IMG/VR virus record: IMGVR_UViG_3300023257_001119
Coordinates: 1-20,412 of that record
Reading direction: 5' to 3' (one strand)
Origin: a virus
DNA: 20,412 bases
The position numbers and the translations under genes are program-made. The notes beneath the pieces were generated by a model. It was not told where the DNA came from. It did no database searches and saw only the letters and a list, made by a program, of their open reading frames with translations. The stretch's first letter is position 1. Each line of letters begins with the position of its first letter. Below, piece after piece: positions 1 to 5,440 of the stretch.

Positions 1-1
1 T

Positions 2-136
2 GATGATAGTCTTCTACTATGGGGAGGGCTGTTAGTCTCCTACTGGAGGGGGCATACACCCCCCCCATCCGATTCGGTTTCTAATGATGTCTCACACCAG
101 GTGCGTAATATATTTTTTCATAGAGTGAGTAAATAA
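2..136 (+). CDS. Possible C-terminal end of an upstream gene, cut by the left edge
   Basis: The frame is open from base 2 to a TAA at 134-136, giving 44 residues, and ends one base before the TTG of the next gene, which fits a packed operon. The translation contains HTPPPSDSVSND and ends RNIFFHRVSK. I recognise no family. The stretch is richer in G and C than its neighbours and contains strong hairpin potential, so it may instead be a structured non-coding end of a transcript. It is reported only because nothing else explains these bases. Confidence 0.25.
   Translation, partial: DDSLLLWGGLLVSYWRGHTPPPSDSVSNDVSHQVRNIFFHRVSK
45..66 (+). other. G-run/C-run hairpin
   Basis: A G-rich arm (GGAGGGGG, 45-52), a CATACA loop and a run of eight C (59-66) can form a stem of at least 5 G-C pairs. 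A second short stem, CTCC-TACT-GGAG (37-48), overlaps it, so the two are mutually exclusive. No T tract follows, so it is not a canonical intrinsic terminator. The role is unknown, and a long C run is also a common place for sequencing error. Confidence 0.3.
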
Positions 137-137
137 C

Positions 138-458
138 TTGAACAAGTATAGATTTAGGGACAATGTATTTAGGGCTGATGTATTATTAGAGATAGTAGAT
201 ACGGAGAGTTATTTAGACATGGATGTGAGTGATTTAGACGGTGCGCATTTTAAGTTAGTAAACGGGGATCATGTAATTTGGTTACGTAGATTTGATTGGG
301 GGATACGTAGGTGGAGTTCGTTAGTACACGAGATAGTTCATTTGGCAGATGGTATAATGAGGAGTCGGGGTATAGGGAATGATACAGAGGTGAGGGCATA
401 TTACGTAGAGTATTGGACGGAGAGGATGTTTAAGAGATTACAGAAGGATTACGGTTGA
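138..458 (+). CDS. HExxH zinc metallopeptidase-like small phage protein
   Basis: This 106-residue protein has VHEIVHLADG, so HEIVH falls at residues 64-68, followed about 16 residues later by TEVRAYYVEYW with Glu84 as a candidate third zinc ligand. The spacing HExxH then (T/N)E-x-x-AY resembles small phage metallopeptidase-like proteins and, more distantly, the ImmA/SprT-type zincin core. No signal peptide or membrane segment is visible, so it would act in the cytoplasm; its substrate is unknown. The start is taken as TTG at 138, since a TGA lies upstream in frame at 126-128 and the first in-frame ATG would remove 27 residues. No strong Shine-Dalgarno site is visible. Hydrolytic activity is inferred from the motif only. 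Confidence 0.72.
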   Translation: MNKYRFRDNVFRADVLLEIVDTESYLDMDVSDLDGAHFKLVNGDHVIWLRRFDWGIRRWSSLVHEIVHLADGIMRSRGIGNDTEVRAYYVEYWTERMFKRLQKDYG

Positions 459-508
459 CAAGAGGGATAGGATATGTTAGGATTGGTTATATTTAAGAAG
501 AAATTGTT

Positions 509-805
509 ATGTTGAATTACAGTAATGTAGAGGAGGGGGATATAATAGTATCAGATGGATATTACAGAAAGGTAGTACAAGAACACAGGGGATATGTTGT
601 AGTAAGTGAGGGTGTGTCTATGGGGGAATTAGACGCGAATTTAAAAGGTCATTATTTACATATTGTGACTTGGGATTATTTAAACAATTATGGTTACAAG
701 ATATTAGAGAAAATTAAAGTCGAGGAAGTTAAGGAGTACAGCATGGATGAGATAGCAGAGGCATTAGAGATAGAGGTAGGGGATTTAAAGATAAAGAAAG
801 ATTAA
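509..805 (+). CDS. Small phage protein of unknown function with a C-terminal DEIAEALE-type motif
   Basis: This 98-residue acidic protein starts at ATG 509 behind an AAGAAG purine stretch. The first half looks beta-rich (GDIIVSDGYYRKVVQE, GYVVVSEG). The end, YSMDEIAEALEIEVGDLKIKKD in outline, matches a pattern I know from many short phage proteins (M-T-x-E-E-I-x-x-x-L-G-x-x-[IV]-K-I-x-K), whose function is unknown. Its stop is one base before the next gene's ATG at 807, so the two are probably translated together. No catalytic motif, signal peptide or transmembrane segment is seen. Confidence 0.72.
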   Translation: MLNYSNVEEGDIIVSDGYYRKVVQEHRGYVVVSEGVSMGELDANLKGHYLHIVTWDYLNNYGYKILEKIKVEEVKEYSMDEIAEALEIEVGDLKIKKD

Positions 806-806
806 T

Positions 807-1084
807 ATGTTCAAACTAAAGAAGGATCTAAAAGCAGGAGAGTTGATGGAGGTAGACTTGGGTAACGATCTGTGTGAAGAGGTAAAGGGGAGGAATTCTG
901 GGAGGAGAGGAAATACAAAGAGGGTTATGCGCCTAAGTACTATATTGCTACGAGACTTTCGGGATTTAGTACTGTTGAAACAATTGGTTCGCCACAAATA
1001 AATTGTTATTATTTCGGTTCAAGAGACACCGCCCAAGAAGCGATAGACAAATTCGGAGATAAGTTGAAGATGTTGATAAGATGA
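807..1084 (+). pseudogene. Small phage protein gene split by an apparent -1 frameshift
   Basis: From ATG 807 the zero frame gives MFKLKKDLKAGELMEVDLGN and DLCEEVKG, then turns arginine-rich and stops at 999-1001. The -1 frame is open from 878 to a TGA at 1082-1084 and reads convincingly: EEFWEERKYKEGYAPKYYIA and then YYFGSRDTAQEAIDKFGDKL. That ending resembles the F-x-[ST]-x-[ED]-x-A-x-x-[AF]-I-x-K tail of many small phage proteins. Joining the frames at 884-890 (AAAGGGG) gives one protein of about 92 residues. The -1 frame also ends in an ATGA overlap with the next small gene, which supports it as the real end. Causes could be a one-base indel in the homopolymer (mutation or sequencing error) or programmed -1 slippage at A AAG GGG. 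No function is assigned. Confidence 0.6.
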
Positions 1085-1212
1085 CACTAAGTATTGTATT
1101 GAAGTTGCCAAATGTTAATTTATATAATGAGATGTATCAATTGACTAGTTTCATTGAGGCTTTGGCGATTAAGTACGACGGATATTTTAAGATAAATCTA
1201 AACGATGATTAA
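1081..1212 (+). CDS. 43-residue hypothetical protein
   Basis: A short frame, MTLSIVLKLPNVNLYNEMYQ and on to KINLNDD, runs from ATG 1081 to TAA 1210-1212. Its ATGA (1081-1084) overlaps the stop of the frameshifted upstream gene, and its last 8 bases overlap the start of the dehydrogenase-like gene at 1205. This double coupling is the same junction style as elsewhere in the window and is the main evidence that it is real. Codon use (TTG, AAT, TAT, ATT) fits the neighbours. The sequence suggests a short strand followed by a helix (YNEMYQLTSFIEALAIKY). No family is recognised. Confidence 0.55.
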   Translation: MTLSIVLKLPNVNLYNEMYQLTSFIEALAIKYDGYFKINLNDD

Positions 1213-1975
1213 GGTATTAGGAGGGGGAGAGGTAGGTAGTAGTATTTACGATCTTATACTAGAGGCCGGGAAAGATGTATTCCTAGAGGACTTGGAGTAC
1301 GTGATGTACAAGGGCAAGAAGTACGGGGAACATAGTGTAATGACGGGGGATATTACAGGATTTGGACGCACAGACATCCTGCATGTTTGTATACCTTATA
1401 GTGATAAGTTTGTAGAGATCGTTCTTGACAGTATAAAAGAAGAAACGGAATTAGTAATAATTCATAGTACAGTTAAGTCTGGAACTACAGAGGAGATAAA
1501 CAGGAGAAAGTGTAGAAGCGTTTGTGTACACAGTCCTGTAAGAGGAATACATCCTAATTTGGTAGAGAGTTTAAAGACTTTTGATAAGTTTGTTGGGACA
1601 GATGACGTGGAGTTATTTGTAAAGGCAAAGAAACACTTAAACGAAATCGGTATTCCTGTTGCAAACGGGGGGGGAAGTAGAAATACAGAATTAGCAAAGA
1701 TAATGAGTACGACCTATTATGGTTGGAATATTATTTTTGAGAAAGAGATGAAGAAGTTGTGTGATAAAGAGGGGGTAGATTTTGATATGGCTTATACAGA
1801 CTGGAATAACTCTTACAATAGTGGCTACATAAGACTAGGGGGAATGGATCACGTAGTTAGACCTGTGTTAAGGGACACGGAGGGTAAAATAGGCGGCCAT
1901 TGCATAACGCCAAATTGTAAATTAATAGATACGTTTCTAACAAGAACTATATTAGCGAGAGATGAAACATTTTAA
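1205..1975 (+). CDS. Minimal UDP-glucose/GDP-mannose dehydrogenase-like protein
   Basis: The 256-residue product has an N-terminal Rossmann glycine motif, LGGGEVG (G6, G8, G11), then IIHSTVKSGTT (85-94) and CVHSPVRGIHPNL (107-119). The helical region NTELAKIMSTTYYGWNIIFE (from 160) corresponds to the dimerisation helix of UDP-sugar dehydrogenases. GKIGGHCI (228-235) matches the GGxC motif that carries the catalytic cysteine (here C233). The family normally exceeds 400 residues; here the protein stops just after the catalytic cysteine and lacks the C-terminal UDP-binding domain. Family members make UDP-uronic acids or aminouronic acids with NAD; whether this short form does so is unknown. It overlaps the preceding 43-codon gene by 8 bases and begins a sugar-modification cassette. 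The TAA at 1973 looks premature: the same frame continues to 2035. Confidence 0.78.
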   Translation: MIKVLGGGEVGSSIYDLILEAGKDVFLEDLEYVMYKGKKYGEHSVMTGDITGFGRTDILHVCIPYSDKFVEIVLDSIKEETELVIIHSTVKSGTTEEINRRKCRSVCVHSPVRGIHPNLVESLKTFDKFVGTDDVELFVKAKKHLNEIGIPVANGGGSRNTELAKIMSTTYYGWNIIFEKEMKKLCDKEGVDFDMAYTDWNNSYNSGYIRLGGMDHVVRPVLRDTEGKIGGHCITPNCKLIDTFLTRTILARDETF

Positions 1976-2035
1976 TGGCTGGAATATTTGGACGGCAAGC
2001 CTTATGGAACCGTTTATGTAGGAGAAAGAATATGA
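1976..2035 (+). other. In-frame tail of the dehydrogenase-like gene beyond its TAA
   Basis: After the TAA at 1973-1975 the same frame reads WLEYLDGKPYGTVYVGERI and stops at TGA 2033-2035. That TGA overlaps the ATG at 2032 of the glycosyltransferase in an ATGA junction, as at most other junctions here. The peptide looks like authentic protein, which suggests the original gene encoded 276 residues and acquired a nonsense change. CAA to TAA, a single C-to-T change, would do it. Alternatively the 256-residue form is the natural product. Confidence 0.5.
2020..2024 (+). promoter_or_regulatory. Shine-Dalgarno AGGAG deciding the GT4 start
   Basis: AGGAG ends 7 bases before ATG 2032 (MRTVAALQAW). The longer alternative start at ATG 1975 has no comparable site, and its extra 19 residues are an out-of-frame reading of the dehydrogenase tail. 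The start at 2032 is therefore preferred. Confidence 0.7.
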
Positions 2036-2868
2036 GAACAGTAGCAGCATTACAAGCATGGAACAATTTCAGTGCATATTATGCAGAACAACTAGGGAAC
2101 TATTTAGAAGATTATGATTTTACAATCACATATAATCAAAAGAGAGACTATTTAGATCAGTTTGATATCATCTGGTCATTCTTTCCTACTCGACATCCTA
2201 ATGGTCTGGAACATAAACTAGTAAAGACTTTCTGGGAACCCCATGAGATGGGGTATAAACTAGGTAAGGTCAACGTTGCATGTTCTAAGTATTCGCATAA
2301 CATGTTAATAAATAAGGATGAGAATGCAATTCTAGCTCCCCTAGGTTTTAATCCCGAACACTTTTACCCGTCCCGTATTACGGAAGGGAAACTAAAGGTT
2401 GGATGGTGTGGTTCTTACAAGAATCCTAGGAAGCAATTTGAAAAATTGAAGGAAGTGGTAGATGACATAGAGGGAGTGGAATTTGTCCCTAACTGTGTAA
2501 CCATGGACAAAGGCACAATACAGGGCAACTTCGAAATGAATGAGATGGTGGATTACTATAAGACTATAGAAGTTTATGTGTGTGCGTCAGCCTCTGAGGG
2601 ATTTGGACTTCCTATTATGGAATCGATGGCTTGTGGTAAGCCCGTAGTATCATTTCCTGTAGGCATAGTACCAGATATACATGAGAGAAATCCAAAGGCT
2701 ATCAGGATGGTAAGTATGAATGATTGGGATGGACTAGTAAAACAGATAGAACTTATCAGAGACGCAGATGTAGACTATGAAGAAACCTGTAAAATTGCCG
2801 AGGCTTCGGATTATTATAACCTTAAAAATATCGCCCCAATATGGAAGAAAGTATTTGACAGAATATGA
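2032..2868 (+). CDS. GT4-family glycosyltransferase
   Basis: From ATG 2032 the product has 278 residues, with a GT-B fold expected. The C-terminal half carries KVGWCGSYKNPRK (122-134), the position of the basic phosphate-binding site, and SASEGFGLPIMESMACGKPV (186-205), which contains the EX7E motif (E189, E197) typical of GT4 retaining enzymes. These transfer a sugar from a nucleotide sugar to a glycan, lipid or protein acceptor. It lies between the dehydrogenase-like gene (ATGA overlap at 2032) and the acyltransferase gene (ATGA overlap at 2865), so it probably acts in the same glycan pathway. It is shorter than bacterial GT4 enzymes (about 350-400 residues), as is common in phages. Donor and acceptor cannot be read from sequence. 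Confidence 0.85.
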   Translation: MRTVAALQAWNNFSAYYAEQLGNYLEDYDFTITYNQKRDYLDQFDIIWSFFPTRHPNGLEHKLVKTFWEPHEMGYKLGKVNVACSKYSHNMLINKDENAILAPLGFNPEHFYPSRITEGKLKVGWCGSYKNPRKQFEKLKEVVDDIEGVEFVPNCVTMDKGTIQGNFEMNEMVDYYKTIEVYVCASASEGFGLPIMESMACGKPVVSFPVGIVPDIHERNPKAIRMVSMNDWDGLVKQIELIRDADVDYEETCKIAEASDYYNLKNIAPIWKKVFDRI

Positions 2869-3254
2869 GACTATTTGAAGAGAGAAAAGGAAGTGCACCA
2901 ATAGTAGGAGAGGTTTTTTGTGAGTCTCATGTAGACCCCACATTCGCAGATTGTCAAGGACAAATAACCATAGGTGACTATGTATTCTGTGGACACGGAG
3001 TAAAGATTCTTACAGGTTATCACGATTACACGGAGACAGGATACCTTAGACAAAGGACTGTACGTAGCAAGCCAGTTACGCTAGAAGACGGTGTATGGGT
3101 AGCCAGTTACGCCATTATCCTTCCCGGAGTTACAATTGGGAAGAATGCAGTGATTGGAGCAGGAAGTGTAGTAACGAAGAATGTACCGGCAGGAGAGTTG
3201 TGGGCAGGCAACCCCGCAAAGTTTATTAAAAAGATAGAAAATGAAGAACTATAG
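2865..3254 (+). CDS. Hexapeptide-repeat (left-handed beta-helix) O-acyltransferase
   Basis: This 129-residue protein has the [LIV]-G-x4 hexapeptide pattern of the maltose/galactoside acetyltransferase group: ITIGDYVFCGHGVKI (34-48), VTLEDGVWVASYAIILPGVT (71-90), IGKNAVIGAGSVVTKNVPAG (91-110), then the family C-terminal signature WAGNPAKFIKKI (113-124). His53 in LTGYHDY lies where the catalytic histidine is expected. Such enzymes transfer acetyl from acetyl-CoA to a sugar hydroxyl or amine and work as trimers. It overlaps the GT4 gene by ATGA and the next methyltransferase by 14 bases, which places it in a glycan-decoration operon. The sugar acceptor is unknown. Confidence 0.88.
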   Translation: MRLFEERKGSAPIVGEVFCESHVDPTFADCQGQITIGDYVFCGHGVKILTGYHDYTETGYLRQRTVRSKPVTLEDGVWVASYAIILPGVTIGKNAVIGAGSVVTKNVPAGELWAGNPAKFIKKIENEEL

Positions 3255-4284
3255 AACAATAGATATTGATAAATGGCAGTTTGAGACCACAGGGGTTCAT
3301 ACAGGCATAATGAGGATCGATCTCTCTAAATGGGGATATGAGCCTAGGGGAGACTACGAACTATGCTTAAAGGTCTTTAGAGACGATTACAAGCCCTTAG
3401 AAGAGTTTATGTGGAAGCACACGAACCTAATGGATGCAACCATAATCCAGAACATCCTTCACGAAGAGGGATTTGCCCCTAGGGTTTATGACCTAGTAAA
3501 GGTGATGACACCTGTTGGGATTCATTGGGGACAGATAGTAGAGTATCTACCAGATTCCGAGAGAGGAGCCTTCTCGTCCAAGGAAAAGGGGGAAGAGATT
3601 AAAAGGGTAATGAAGAAGAATGGGATAGGAATTGTTTCCATAGACCCTAATCCGAAACACAAGTACGTAGATAAAATGGTGGATATGTCTCAACTTTATT
3701 TGGTTGACGACATTTATAAGAACGATTTGATAGAACGTTTTACAAAAGATGCTATTTGGGGTTCTAACCCAAAGCCCTATCAGGGGATTAAAGAGTTGGG
3801 TATCGAGGGGCAAAGGACTCTAGGACAGAGACTAATTGCTTACGATTTTGATTCGGTAGACTTTAGGGGTAAAACCGTAATAGACTTTGGTTGTTCAGGG
3901 GGGGAGTTAAGCAGAGAGGCTGTGGACAGGGGAGCCAAATATTGCGTTGGGATAGATCTTCCAAGGGTGGCTAATGTAACAAGAGAGATGAACAGACTCT
4001 TGGGTTATTTTAACATAGACGTAATAGGGGGAGACTTTAGTTGTAAGAAAGAAATTCCGGACGTAGGTCACTACGACATAGCGTTTTACATGAGTACTCA
4101 ACAGTTAGGTTTTCCAGAGTACTTAAAGGATAGGGTAGACATATTATATTTAGAAGGACATAGCGGAGACCACAGAGAGACCTATGAAGACAGACTTAAA
4201 AAGATGTTTAATAAAGTCGAGTTTCTAGGAGGGTCGAATGACCACTCGGTACGTCCAGTTTTTAGGGCAAGCAATGGGACGTAG
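3241..4284 (+). CDS. SAM-dependent methyltransferase with an N-terminal kinase-like domain
   Basis: The C-terminal half (about 186-347) is a class I methyltransferase: GQRTLGQRLIAYDFDSVDF leads into motif I, TVIDFGCSGGE (212-222), with the acidic ribose-binding residue in VGIDL (D239), a motif like GGDF (263-266), and the ending NDHSVRPVFRA seen in similar phage enzymes. The first 165 residues look like a degenerate protein-kinase fold: LCLKVFR (41-47) could be the lysine strand, MDATIIQNILHEEGFAPRVY (64-83) the N-lobe helix, and IGIVSIDPNPKHKYVDK (129-145) a remnant of the catalytic and metal-binding loops. The kinase relation is inference from pattern. The sugar-cassette context suggests methylation of a glycan or its carrier. 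Its stop overlaps the next methyltransferase. Confidence 0.8.
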   Translation: MKNYRTIDIDKWQFETTGVHTGIMRIDLSKWGYEPRGDYELCLKVFRDDYKPLEEFMWKHTNLMDATIIQNILHEEGFAPRVYDLVKVMTPVGIHWGQIVEYLPDSERGAFSSKEKGEEIKRVMKKNGIGIVSIDPNPKHKYVDKMVDMSQLYLVDDIYKNDLIERFTKDAIWGSNPKPYQGIKELGIEGQRTLGQRLIAYDFDSVDFRGKTVIDFGCSGGELSREAVDRGAKYCVGIDLPRVANVTREMNRLLGYFNIDVIGGDFSCKKEIPDVGHYDIAFYMSTQQLGFPEYLKDRVDILYLEGHSGDHRETYEDRLKKMFNKVEFLGGSNDHSVRPVFRASNGT

Positions 4285-4645
4285 AATAGCGGCATATTAT
4301 TTAGCAAGGGGTTTTATTGACGCTGGGGACAGGGTACTAGACATAGATTGTGGTTCCGGAGAAGGAGCGGTTATTATTGCCGACAGGGCTTTTCAGGTTC
4401 TAGGGGTTAGTAAAGACATAACGGATGCCATCAGATTTGAGATTAAGGGTTTTATAGAATTTGTAATGTCCGTCCCTAAAAAACAGATGGATGTTGCCAT
4501 TGCCTTTGGTGAATGGGAACCCGAAGACATTTTAAATATAACTAAACGTTTGATTACAAACAGAGAAATTAATTTTGATGGATGGGTAGAAGTCTGTAGA
4601 TTTAATCAAGAGACACCCATAATAATTTACGATAAAGAACAATGA
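4238..4645 (+). CDS. Short class I SAM-dependent methyltransferase
   Basis: The 135-residue product contains motif I, RVLDIDCGSGEGAVIIA (32-48), and a following GVSKD that replaces the usual [GV]-[VI]-[DE] strand, so the ribose-binding acid is unclear. It is much shorter than stand-alone methyltransferases (usually over 200 residues) and may be a reduced or inactive form, or a partner of the preceding methyltransferase. ATG 4238 has a strong AGGAGG five bases upstream but lies 47 bases inside the previous gene. ATG 4274 (MGRRIAAYYLARGF), with AGGG six bases upstream, is a good alternative. It ends in an ATGA overlap with the next gene. The target is unknown. Confidence 0.72.
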   Translation: MTTRYVQFLGQAMGRRIAAYYLARGFIDAGDRVLDIDCGSGEGAVIIADRAFQVLGVSKDITDAIRFEIKGFIEFVMSVPKKQMDVAIAFGEWEPEDILNITKRLITNREINFDGWVEVCRFNQETPIIIYDKEQ

Positions 4646-4926
4646 AAACAATTACTTCCTCTCAGATACAGAGGAAATTCTCTCAACTCTTCCCAATTCC
4701 AAACGAAGGTTACAAGATTACAAGAGATCATATTGTCGTGGCATATCTATTCCCGGCAGACCTTGCAATTAACGTATCTAGGGGCATTGAGATAGATGTA
4801 GACACAACGGAACGTGCTAGGGGACGATGTCAAGAATGTGGTGTCCAGAATGTACTGTTTCAAATAAGTAAAACAGATACTCCAAAATATTTATGTGAAC
4901 GATGTATTGATGCTAGAGAAACTTAA
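4642..4926 (+). CDS. Phd/YefM-like N-terminal domain joined to a zinc ribbon
   Basis: The 94-residue protein begins MKTITSSQIQRKFSQLF and continues YKITRDHIVVAYLFPAD (24-40). This follows the Phd/YefM antitoxin DNA-binding pattern, in which a [ST]-x-x-x-R-x-x-F-S helix is followed by a [YV]-x-[IV]-T-[RK]-x-x-x-x-[VA]-x-[LI]-x-[PV] strand pair. The C-terminal third holds two CxxC pairs, CQEC (63-66) and CERC (85-88), typical of a zinc ribbon. Antitoxins usually have a toxin-neutralising tail there, and no toxin gene is adjacent. It may be a phage transcriptional regulator or DNA-binding packaging accessory. The zinc site is clear; the Phd relation is moderate inference. It overlaps its upstream neighbour by ATGA. 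Confidence 0.65.
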   Translation: MKTITSSQIQRKFSQLFPIPNEGYKITRDHIVVAYLFPADLAINVSRGIEIDVDTTERARGRCQECGVQNVLFQISKTDTPKYLCERCIDARET

Positions 4927-5440
4927 AAAGAACCTTGAACAGATTGACACTAAAGACCTAAAGGAGTCTGAGGAGGCAATGTATGCAGAGGATGAGAAAG
5001 AAGGGACACGTGCTACCAAAGAACATCATGAGGAGAAGGAACGTGTTGATGGTATAGGAAAGAACATGATAGAAGAGTCCCTTGGAAAGAAACGGAAATA
5101 TACAAAATTAGAATACAAGAAGTACTTAGCACAGATTTTTATGTGCTGCTTACGAGATCTTGAATGGCCGTTGGGTTATCAGTGGAGGGTTCTGGTTACA
5201 CGAAAAGGGATAGCAGTGGCCTTTACGGATAACCACAAACTACTGTATTCCAAGGGTATAGCCGAAACAGGAGAGATAAAGATGGATGTAAATGCAATTA
5301 ATATGCTTGTTATGAAGACAGAGAATACAATAGAAAGAATAATCAAGGATGAACAGAGAACAACTAGAGGAAGCAATAATTCAGGAGGAGCTAACTTCAA
5401 AGGAGTTGGAGGCCAAGAAATACCTCAAAAGCCTATATGA
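4910..5440 (+). CDS. Unknown protein in the small-terminase position
   Basis: The product is about 176 residues from ATG 4910; GTG 4895 would add 5 more. Residues 1-60 are highly charged and probably coiled or disordered (LKKNLEQIDTKDLKESEEAM). A folded part follows: YKKYLAQIFMCCLRDLEW, YQWRVLVTRKGIAVAFTDNH, and a helix NMLVMKTENTIERIIKDEQ. Small terminase subunits usually precede the large one and often have a basic or helical DNA-binding region, so this is the positional candidate, but no helix-turn-helix is obvious. The last 28 or so residues (RTTRGSNNSGGANF and on) overlap the first 92 bases of the terminase gene in another frame and look like an overprinted tail rather than conserved protein. 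Confidence 0.55.
   Translation: MLEKLKKNLEQIDTKDLKESEEAMYAEDEKEGTRATKEHHEEKERVDGIGKNMIEESLGKKRKYTKLEYKKYLAQIFMCCLRDLEWPLGYQWRVLVTRKGIAVAFTDNHKLLYSKGIAETGEIKMDVNAINMLVMKTENTIERIIKDEQRTTRGSNNSGGANFKGVGGQEIPQKPI

Noticed and set aside
1-137. tRNA or other structured RNA at the GC-rich left edge
   Set aside because: No cloverleaf with a proper T-arm (GTTCGA-type) could be drawn on either strand; only local hairpins are visible.
474-515. 13-codon ORF MLGLVIFKKKLLC between the first two full genes
   Set aside because: Too short to support, although an AGGAT-like site precedes it and it overlaps the next start; in-frame stops occur just upstream.
1975-2031. N-terminal extension of the GT4 protein from ATG 1975
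   Set aside because: The 19 extra residues are an out-of-frame reading of the dehydrogenase tail, and a much better ribosome-binding site precedes ATG 2032.
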